Source: Acidimicrobiia bacterium (lineage in GTDB: Bacteria; Actinomycetota; Acidimicrobiia; Acidimicrobiales; JACDCH01). Taken from it: a DNA stretch of 14,621 bases. Below are positions 7,742 through 12,196 of the stretch, piece by piece. The position numbers were made by a program, and so were the translations under genes. The notes under the pieces were generated by a model. It had not been told where the DNA came from, did not search any database, and saw nothing but the letters and a program-made list of their open reading frames with translations. The DNA lies in contig JACDCH010000448.1 of assembly GCA_013694495.1 (NCBI GenBank), positions 1-14,621 of the forward strand. Direction: 5' to 3'. How positions within the stretch are numbered: position 1 is the first letter of the stretch; the number at the start of each line of letters is the position of its first letter.

Positions 7742-7936
7742 CTAGCGGCCGAGCAGGCGCTTGATGCGGGCGCCGTCGCCGGGGGCCAGTTCGACCTCTC
7801 CCGAGAGGCGGCGCTTCTGCTTCGGCGACTTGGTCCCGAAGTTGTGCTGCATGAAGGCGCGCTCGCGGAGGATCTTGCCGCTCCCGGTGACCTTGAAGCG
7901 CTTCGCCGCGCCCTTGTGCGTCTTCATCTTCGGCAT
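7742..7936 (-). CDS. rpmI: 50S ribosomal protein L35
   Basis: 64 residues, standard length. It begins MPKMKTHKGAAKRFKVTGSG, the L35 signature, and ends KRRLSGEVELAPGDGARIKRLLGR. It is a small basic protein of the large ribosomal subunit. The ATG at 7936 is fixed by the conserved N-terminus and by an ideal Shine-Dalgarno (AGGAGG at 7947-7942, 5-base spacer). A longer reading of the same frame upstream runs inside infC and is not real. It lies 22 bases downstream of infC, in the universal infC-rpmI-rplT order. Confidence 0.98.
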   Translation of the reverse strand: MPKMKTHKGAAKRFKVTGSGKILRERAFMQHNFGTKSPKQKRRLSGEVELAPGDGARIKRLLGR

Positions 7937-7958
7937 CTGAGCCTCCTGTGGTGCGCCC

Positions 7959-8738
7959 TCAGGCGACGGGTTCGCCGCCCTGGGCTGGGATCGTGTCGTC
8001 GAGCGCCGGGGGCGGCGTCGTGTCGCTGTCGTCGCTGTCGCTGTCGTCGACGTCGGTGTCTTCGGTGTCGTGGATCTTCTCGAGGTCCTCGAGGCCGAGG
8101 ACCGGTGTCGCGTCGTCGGGATCGGCATCGGCTGCGGCCGGCGGGTCACCGTCGGCTGCGACCCCGAGCTCTGCTGCCTGCTCGGCGAGGGCCTTCTCGT
8201 ACGCCGCCCGCGCCCGCTTGTCGGGAGCCAGCACCATGATCATGTTGCGGCCGTCGAGCTTCGGGAAGACCTCGACCCGTCCGTAGTGGGCCACGGCGAC
8301 CGCCACCCGATCCAGGATCTTCTGACCGAGCTCCGGGTGCTGCATCTCGCGGCCCCGGAACATGATCGTGACCTTGACCTTGTGGCCCTGGCCGAGGAAC
8401 TTCTCGACCTGGTTGGTCTTCGTCTTGAAGTCGCCGATGCCGATCTTGGGTCGGTACTTCATCTCCTTGATGGCGACGGCGACGCTCTTGCGGCGGGATT
8501 CCTTGGCCTGCTGCGCGGCTTCGTACTTGAACTTGCCGTAGTCCATGATCCGGCAGACCGGCGGGTTCGCCATGGCCGCCACCTCGACGAGGTCGAGATC
8601 CTGCTCTCGCGCCATGGCGAGGGCTTCGGGCAGCGGCTTGATGCCGATCTGGCTGCCATCGGCTCCGACGAGTCGGACTTCTCGAGCCCGGATGCGATCG
8701 TTGATCCGGGGCTCGTTGTTCGCCGGCGGCGTAGCTAT
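7959..8738 (-). CDS. infC: Translation initiation factor IF-3, probable AUA start, acidic C-terminal extension
   Basis: 259 residues from the proposed start. The N-domain starts with NEPRINDRIRAREVRLVG, and the linker/C-domain carries KEMKYRPKIGIGDFKTK, KVKVTIMFRGREMQHPELG and DGRNMIMVLAP. IF-3 binds the 30S subunit, prevents 50S joining and rejects non-AUG starts. No ATG, GTG, TTG or CTG is in frame between the leader hairpin and EPRIND. An ATA at 8738-8736 sits 6 bases after a strong GAGGAG, giving IATPPANNEPRIND. An ATC at RIND is less likely because it lacks such spacing. The first in-frame ATG would remove much of the N-domain. After about residue 185 the protein continues into an Ala/Asp-rich tail ending near DTEDTDVDDSDSDDSD and a proline-rich end. 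That tail is absent from IF-3 of about 175-180 residues, although other actinobacteria also carry tails. Confidence 0.93.
   Translation of the reverse strand: MATPPANNEPRINDRIRAREVRLVGADGSQIGIKPLPEALAMAREQDLDLVEVAAMANPPVCRIMDYGKFKYEAAQQAKESRRKSVAVAIKEMKYRPKIGIGDFKTKTNQVEKFLGQGHKVKVTIMFRGREMQHPELGQKILDRVAVAVAHYGRVEVFPKLDGRNMIMVLAPDKRARAAYEKALAEQAAELGVAADGDPPAAADADPDDATPVLGLEDLEKIHDTEDTDVDDSDSDDSDTTPPPALDDTIPAQGGEPVA
8021..8071 (-). repeat. Trinucleotide-type low-complexity tract encoding the IF-3 acidic tail
   Basis: Successive GTC-rich triplets (read on the plus strand as tgtcgctgtcgtcg and variants) encode the Asp/Ser/Thr-rich run in the IF-3 tail. Near-tandem triplets like these can expand or contract by slippage without breaking frame. 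This is a composition-based call. Confidence 0.55.
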
Positions 8739-8744
8739 CGGGGG

Positions 8745-8750
8745 CTCCTC
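8745..8750 (-). promoter_or_regulatory. Shine-Dalgarno that decides the infC AUA start
   Basis: GAGGAG on the minus strand, followed by a CCCCCG spacer and ATA. The spacing of 6 bases is ideal, and no other codon at that distance could initiate in the IF-3 frame. An out-of-frame ATG at 8752 (MRSPR then stop) overlaps this site and ends across the ATA. Confidence 0.65.
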
Positions 8751-8790
8751 ATGTTCAGCGTTGCTCTCCTCGGTCGGGGAAAAGTACGAA

Positions 8791-8820
8791 GGGCGGGCGT
8801 CAGTAAACCGACGCCCGCCC
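8791..8820 (-). terminator. infC leader hairpin, terminator/attenuator-like
   Basis: A perfect 11-bp inverted repeat (GGGCGGGCGTC against GACGCCCGCCC) with an 8-base loop. Read on the minus strand it is followed by TTCGTACTTTTCC, a weak T-rich tail, and it ends about 52 bases upstream of the infC start. On the plus strand it is followed by G-rich sequence, so termination in that direction is unlikely. Position and form suggest attenuation of the infC-rpmI-rplT operon or an r-protein binding leader; this is inference. Confidence 0.55.
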
Positions 8821-8839
8821 TGGGTGAGGGGGTATGTCG

Positions 8840-8867
8840 ACCCGGCGCACCTGCTCGGTGGCCGGGT
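8840..8867 (-). promoter_or_regulatory. Second structured element in the infC leader
   Basis: ACCCGGC(G)CACC, loop TGCTC, then GGTGGCCGGGT: an 11-pair stem with one bulged G. It lies 20 bases upstream of the terminator-like hairpin. Two consecutive strong stems in the 221-bp infC/DUF1844 gap suggest a folded leader RNA. I could not pick a convincing promoter upstream of it. Confidence 0.45.
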
Positions 8868-8959
8868 GGGGATCCGGAGACCCCGCTTCCCGAGACTCAG
8901 TTGTGAATGGACGAGCGTAGCGAACGGGACCCCGTCGCCGACAGTTACGGTGCTGCGCC

Positions 8960-9394
8960 ATGTCTCTCTGGACCCCCGACGGCGAGCGCCACGTCCCCCG
9001 CCAGCCCGCCCCCGAGCCCGAGCGCGGTCCGGCCGGGCCCGACGAGATCGACCTCGACGACCTCTCCGACGAGGAGCGGGAGCGCCTCGAGGACATGGCC
9101 GCCCACATGGCCGACGTGCGGGCGCAACTGCTGCAGGTGCCGGCGGCGACTGTGGTCGCCAACCACGCCATGGGCCTCTACGAGCTGGCCGCCATCCATC
9201 TCTCGGTCGACCCGCCCCACCTCGAAGAAGCCCGGCTGGCCATCGACGCGATGGGCGGCCTGATGGACGCCACCGAGAACCGCCTCGGCGAGAACGAGCC
9301 CGTGCTGCGCGACGCGCTGGCGCAGCTCCGCCTCGCGTTCGTCCAGGTACAGGCCGCCGCCGGCGAGGGTCAGGGCCCTTCACCGCACAGCTGA
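8960..9394 (+). CDS. DUF1844 family protein
   Basis: 144 residues, the only plus-strand gene. It opens MSLWTPDGERHVPRQPAPEP, then has an acidic Glu/Asp-rich helix (about 30-58) and the DUF1844 core: VPAATVVANHAMGLYELAAI, then HLSVDPPHLEEARLAIDAMGGLMD (about 59-103) and a C-terminal helix ending RLAFVQVQAA. It looks soluble and helical with no catalytic motif. The function of DUF1844 (PF08899) is unknown. It is divergent from infC across 221 bp, a neighbourhood I recall from other actinobacteria. The ATG at 8960 has only a weak Shine-Dalgarno. Its stop (TGA 9392-9394) coincides with the first bases of an intergenic repeat, so the natural 3' end may have been shaped by that insertion. Confidence 0.85.
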   Translation: MSLWTPDGERHVPRQPAPEPERGPAGPDEIDLDDLSDEERERLEDMAAHMADVRAQLLQVPAATVVANHAMGLYELAAIHLSVDPPHLEEARLAIDAMGGLMDATENRLGENEPVLRDALAQLRLAFVQVQAAAGEGQGPSPHS

Positions 9395-9516
9395 GATGAA
9401 GGGTTGCCGACCGCCCCGGGCGAAGCCCCCGACGCAGCAACCCGGAATCGAATCGAGACGCAGGAAGGACCTGCGGTCAGGATCCGGCGCCCGGCAATCC
9501 ATCCGCAGGTCCTGAG
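9392..9516 (-). repeat. Intergenic repeat copy A (full, inverted relative to B and C)
   Basis: A 125-bp unit bounded on both sides by TGAG (9392-9395 and 9513-9516). In its own orientation it starts GGACCTGCGGATGGATTG, contains CCTTCCTG, ATTCGATTCCGGGTT and GGGGCTTCGCCC, and ends CAACCCTTCATCTCA. Copy C has the same blocks in the same order. Internally it has an 11-bp perfect stem (9466-9476 with 9503-9513) and a GGGTTGC/GCAACCC pairing around a GGGC-TTC-GCCC mini-hairpin. It contains the stop codons of both convergent genes: DUF1844 at its left edge and prmC-like at 9477-9479. No transposase is inside, so if mobile it is non-autonomous. Confidence 0.85.
9466..9513. terminator. Long inverted repeat between convergent DUF1844 and prmC-like genes
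   Basis: AGGACCTGCGG (9466-9476) pairs perfectly with CCGCAGGTCCT (9503-9513) across a 26-base loop that has its own CCGGCGCCCGG symmetry. It lies where two genes converge, so it could work as a bidirectional terminator, although neither side has a T-run. It is part of repeat copy A; copy C keeps this stem with one mismatch. Confidence 0.4.
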
Positions 9517-10298
9517 CCGCCGGCCCGGGTGGCCTCGATGCCGCGGACGTCGCCGTCGTCGTCGAGAAGGACGGCGACATCCTCGAATCCGTGTCGGGCC
9601 AGGTCGGTGTCGATGAGCTCGGCGTGGTCGCCGCCCAGCTCGAGCAGCAGCGCGCCGCCGGGGCGGAGGAAGCGGGCGCTGCCGCCCACCGCCAGGCGGA
9701 GGATGCCCGCACCGTCCGGGCCGCCGTCGTAGGCGGTCGCCGACTCGAACGTGAGGGTGTCGCGCTGGAGCGACCCCAGTTGTGCCGTCGGCACGTACGG
9801 AACGACGCCGACCACGACGTCGACGCGCCCCTCGAGGTCGCCCGGCACAGGCTCGAAGAGGTCGCCGCGGTGGGCCTCGACCCCGTTGGCCCGGGCGCAG
9901 GCGACCGCCCGCTCGTCGAGGTCGGTGCCGATGATCCGCGCCTCGGGGCGGTGGGCGGCGAGGGCGGCGGCGATGGCGCCGGAGCCGGTGCACAGGTCGA
10001 CCGCAGTCCCGGTGGGCGGCAGGCGGTCGGCGGCCCGCCGGGCCAGCACCTCGCTGTGCCAGCGGGGCACGTAGACGCCGGGGTCGACGCGCAGCACGAG
10101 CCCGCAGAAGTCGACCCGGCCGGTGATCCAGGCCAGCGGTTCGCCGGTGAGCCGGCGCCGCACCATGCCCTCGAGGCAGGGGCCGTCACCCGCAGCCGCC
10201 ACGACGAGCTCATCGGCCTCCTCCTGGGCGGCGACGAAGCCGGCTTCGGCGAGCAGGTCGGCGAGGGCGGCGCGCTCGTGCGGCAGGGGCGCCGTCAC
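9477..10298 (-). CDS. PrmC/HemK-related class I methyltransferase with altered NPPY motif
   Basis: About 273 residues. It has an N-terminal helical domain with RRLTGEPLAWITGRVDF and VDPGVYVPRWHSE, as in PrmC. The methyltransferase domain has SAM motif I AVDLCTGSGAIAAALA and motif II GTDLDERAVACARAN. Where PrmC has NPPY, this protein has GVVPYVPT (PY near residues 167-168), so the substrate-binding Asn is missing. It resembles the PrmC-related family of unknown substrate (ANAPYVPT-type) and not PrmC proper, hence no gene symbol. The start is a GTG at 10298 overlapping the upstream stop (GTGA); a GTG at 10334 would add 12 unconserved residues. The last 12 residues (SGPADGLPGAGS) and the TGA lie in repeat copy A. 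Glutamine methylation of release factors is doubtful. Confidence 0.8.
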   Translation of the reverse strand: MTAPLPHERAALADLLAEAGFVAAQEEADELVVAAAGDGPCLEGMVRRRLTGEPLAWITGRVDFCGLVLRVDPGVYVPRWHSEVLARRAADRLPPTGTAVDLCTGSGAIAAALAAHRPEARIIGTDLDERAVACARANGVEAHRGDLFEPVPGDLEGRVDVVVGVVPYVPTAQLGSLQRDTLTFESATAYDGGPDGAGILRLAVGGSARFLRPGGALLLELGGDHAELIDTDLARHGFEDVAVLLDDDGDVRGIEATRAGGSGPADGLPGAGS

Positions 10299-10516
10299 CC
10301 GCCCGTCGAGGGGCGGATCTCCGACGCCTCCCACCGGCCCAGGGGCCCGGCGACGACGACGAAGGAGACGTCGGTCCCCACCGCGATCGTGCGGCTGCCG
10401 TCGGCGATGCGGGTGCAGTGGAACGGGTACGCGTGCCCGTCGGCGTCGGTGATCTCGCCGAGGCCCCGCGGCTCGTCGAAGCCGACGACGGTTCCCTGGG
10501 CGACGCCGCTCAGCAC
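10295..10516 (-). CDS. Small cold-shock-domain-like protein
   Basis: 73 residues. GVAQGTVVGFDEPRGLGEI followed by YPFHCTRIADGSR and an RWEA ending resembles a single cold-shock (OB) fold: TV..FDE.RGLG matches the first strands and YPFHCT matches the RNP2 region. The canonical aromatic RNP1 (KGFGFI) is replaced by RGLGEI and RNP2 (VFVH) by PFHC, so classic single-stranded nucleic-acid binding is uncertain. The GTG start at 10516 has no good Shine-Dalgarno. An ATG at 10545 is out of frame and closes after 11 codons. It overlaps the methyltransferase start by 4 bases, so the two are likely made together. The upstream side is repeat copy B. Confidence 0.65.
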   Translation of the reverse strand: MLSGVAQGTVVGFDEPRGLGEITDADGHAYPFHCTRIADGSRTIAVGTDVSFVVVAGPLGRWEASEIRPSTGG

Positions 10517-10554
10517 CAGCGGACGGGTACGTGGTCGAAGGTCATGGCGCCGCT

Positions 10555-10635
10555 GGTCCTTCCTGTGTCTCCACTCGATTCCGGGTTCCCGCGTGGAGGG
10601 GCTTCGCCCGAGGCAGTCGGCAACCCTCCATCTCA
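10555..10635 (+). repeat. Intergenic repeat copy B (5'-truncated)
   Basis: An 81-bp copy starting GGTCCTTCCTGTGTCTCC and ending CAACCCTCCATCTCA. It lacks the first 40 or so bases (the GGACCTGCGGATGG stem arm) seen in A and C. It runs head-to-tail into copy C, sharing the CTCA at 10632-10635. The GGGTT/AACCC pairing and the GGGGCTTCGCCC core are kept. Confidence 0.85.
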
Positions 10636-10758
10636 GGACCTGCGGATGGATTGGCGCCGGACGACGTGTTGCCCGCAGGCCCTTCCTGTGTCTCCATTCG
10701 ATTCCGGGTTCCCGCGTCGGGAGGCTTCGCCCGAGCCGGTCGGAAACCCTTCATCTCA
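10632..10758 (+). repeat. Intergenic repeat copy C (full)
   Basis: A 127-bp unit bounded by CTCA on both sides (10632-10635 and 10755-10758). Blocks match copy A in order, with several substitutions and differences in the 20-odd bases between the stem arms. The right boundary CTCA contains the hisG stop (TGA on the minus strand). The B and C ends are 123 bases apart, a multiple of three, so one minus-strand frame stays open through both (…AGTRNR.ETQEGPA… twice). I read that as a by-product and not a gene. Confidence 0.85.
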
Positions 10759-11631
10759 ATGGACGATCTTCGACAGCGGGAGCTCGATGAGATCGCTGGC
10801 CCCGGCGTCCTTGAGGGCCGGGATCAGGGTGTTGATCTGGGACTTCTCGACCACGGTCTCCACCGCGTAGCCGCCGGTGCCGAACAGCTTGGAGACGGTC
10901 GGCGACTTCATGGCCGGCAGCAGGCCGATGACGGCATCGAGGTCGTCGTCGCCCACGTTGAGCTTCACGAGAACCTTGCCCCTTGCTTCGAGCACGCCGT
11001 CGAGCAGCGTCTTGAGCTGGAGCATGGCCGTGCGCTTGGCCGGGTCGTCGTGGGCCGCCCGGTTGGCGATCAGCGCGGTGAAGCTCGACAGAACCTCCCC
11101 GATGATCTTGAGGTTGGCGGCCCGCAGGGCCCGACCCGTCTCGGTGCCGTCGACGACGCAGTCGACGATGTCGGGCACCTTGGCCTCGGTGGCGCCGTAG
11201 GACAGCCGGACGTCGGCCTTCACACCGCGGTCCGCGAAGAACCGCCGGGTGAGCTGCGGGTACTCGCTCGACACCTTGACGCCGTCGGGCAGGTCCTCGA
11301 CCGACTCCCAGGGGGAGTCCTCGGGCACGGCCACGACGATGCGGAACGGGTTGGCCGAGGCCTTAGAGTACGGCAGCTCGCCGAGGGTGACGACGTCGCT
11401 CTCGGTCTCCTCCACCCAGTCCCGGCCCGCGATGCCGAGGTCGAACAGGCCCTCGGCGACGTAGGACGGGATCTCCTGGGGCCGCAGGATCCGCACGTCG
11501 TCGACCCGGGGGTCGGCGATCGACGCCTTGTACTCCACCGCCGAGCTGCGCCGGACGCTCAGGTCGGCCGCCTCGAACAGCTCGAGCGTGGCCTTCTCGA
11601 GCGATCCCTTGGGCAGCACCAGCTTGAGCAC
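10756..11631 (-). CDS. hisG: ATP phosphoribosyltransferase, long form
   Basis: About 291 residues. It catalyses the first step of histidine synthesis, joining ATP and PRPP to give phosphoribosyl-ATP. It begins LKLVLPKGSLEKATLELFEA, the family N-terminus. It also has RPQEIPSYVAEGLFDLGIAG, DWVEE, the catalytic-core segment DIVDCVVDGTETGRALRAAN, and a C-terminal PII-like regulatory domain (about 210-285, KVLVKLNVGDDDLDAVIGLLP and GTGGYAVETVV). That domain marks the hexameric, histidine-inhibited form that needs no HisZ. I chose the GTG at 11631, which gives MLKLVLPKG; a TTG at 11640 is possible. Neither has a clear Shine-Dalgarno. No other his gene is in the window. Its stop falls inside the boundary of repeat copy C. 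Confidence 0.93.
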   Translation of the reverse strand: MLKLVLPKGSLEKATLELFEAADLSVRRSSAVEYKASIADPRVDDVRILRPQEIPSYVAEGLFDLGIAGRDWVEETESDVVTLGELPYSKASANPFRIVVAVPEDSPWESVEDLPDGVKVSSEYPQLTRRFFADRGVKADVRLSYGATEAKVPDIVDCVVDGTETGRALRAANLKIIGEVLSSFTALIANRAAHDDPAKRTAMLQLKTLLDGVLEARGKVLVKLNVGDDDLDAVIGLLPAMKSPTVSKLFGTGGYAVETVVEKSQINTLIPALKDAGASDLIELPLSKIVH

Positions 11632-11661
11632 GACGGTCAATCTTGGCGACTGCGCCCACCG

Positions 11662-11683
11662 GAGGCGAACTCGATTTCGCCTC
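11662..11683. other. Hairpin between ribH and hisG
   Basis: GAGGCGAA, loop CTCGAT, TTCGCCTC: an 8-bp perfect stem in the 73-bp gap between the ribH stop and the hisG start (65 bp if hisG starts at the TTG). No T-tract follows it on the minus strand, so it may modulate readthrough or mRNA stability and not fully terminate. Function is inferred from position. Confidence 0.4.
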
Positions 11684-11704
11684 GCGTGCCGGCCGGAGGC
11701 GGCG

Positions 11705-12196
11705 TCAGGTGGTGCGGATGTCCCCGAGGAGGGCGATCATCTCGACCGCGGTGCGGGCCGATTCCTCGCCGACGTTGTGACCGCCGGCCTCCTCGCTGCG
11801 GGCCAGGGCCTGGTCGAGGTCCTCGGTGGTGAGGACGCCGAACACGACGGGCACTCCCGTGTCGAGACCGGCCTGCTGGATGCCCTCGGCGCACTGGCCG
11901 GCGACGAAGTCGAAGTGCGCGGTGTCGCCCCGGATGACGCAGCCGATGCCGATCACGGCGTCCCAGCCGGCCTGGGCGAAGGTCATGGCCGCCAGGGGGA
12001 TCTCGAACGCGCCCGGCACCCACACCTCGCGACTGTCGCTCTCGGCCACGCCACAGGCGGCGAGGCCCCGCCGCACGCCGTCGAGCAGGCGCAGCGTCAC
12101 GTGGCTGTTGAAGCGCCCGCACACCACGGCCACACGCCTGCCGGCGCCGGCGAGGTCGGGCTCGGGGACGCGCTCGTCCTTGGCGTCGACGCCCAT
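11705..12196 (-). CDS. ribH: 6,7-dimethyl-8-ribityllumazine synthase
   Basis: 163 residues, normal length. It condenses 5-amino-6-ribitylaminouracil with 3,4-dihydroxy-2-butanone 4-phosphate to give lumazine, usually in an icosahedral or pentameric shell. Visible motifs: VAVVCGRFNSHVT (22-34), VPGAFEIPLAA (60-70), GCVIRGDTAHFDFVAG (85-100, with His94 in the catalytic position) and GVPVVFGVLTTEDLDQAL (114-131). The ATG at 12196 shares one base with the ribBA stop (TGATG), so translation is coupled. It ends the riboflavin run. Other longer readings of this region are out of frame. Confidence 0.97.
   Translation of the reverse strand: MGVDAKDERVPEPDLAGAGRRVAVVCGRFNSHVTLRLLDGVRRGLAACGVAESDSREVWVPGAFEIPLAAMTFAQAGWDAVIGIGCVIRGDTAHFDFVAGQCAEGIQQAGLDTGVPVVFGVLTTEDLDQALARSEEAGGHNVGEESARTAVEMIALLGDIRTT

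Noticed and set aside
8761..8790. Possible plus-strand promoter TTGCTC-18-TACGAA for DUF1844
   Set aside because: Poor match to both boxes; it would place the infC leader hairpins in a 165-base 5' UTR. I could not separate it from chance.
10512..10545. 11-codon ORF MTFDHVPVRWC just upstream of the cold-shock-like gene
   Set aside because: Out of frame with the downstream gene and too short. It could be a remnant of a gene start cut by repeat B, but nothing supports that.
10542..10754. 70-codon minus-strand ORF reading through repeat copies C and B (…AGTRNR.ETQEGPA… twice)
   Set aside because: It is fully explained by the tandem repeat with a 123-base period. The same blocks in copy A are offset by 121 bases and do not keep one frame across the whole unit.
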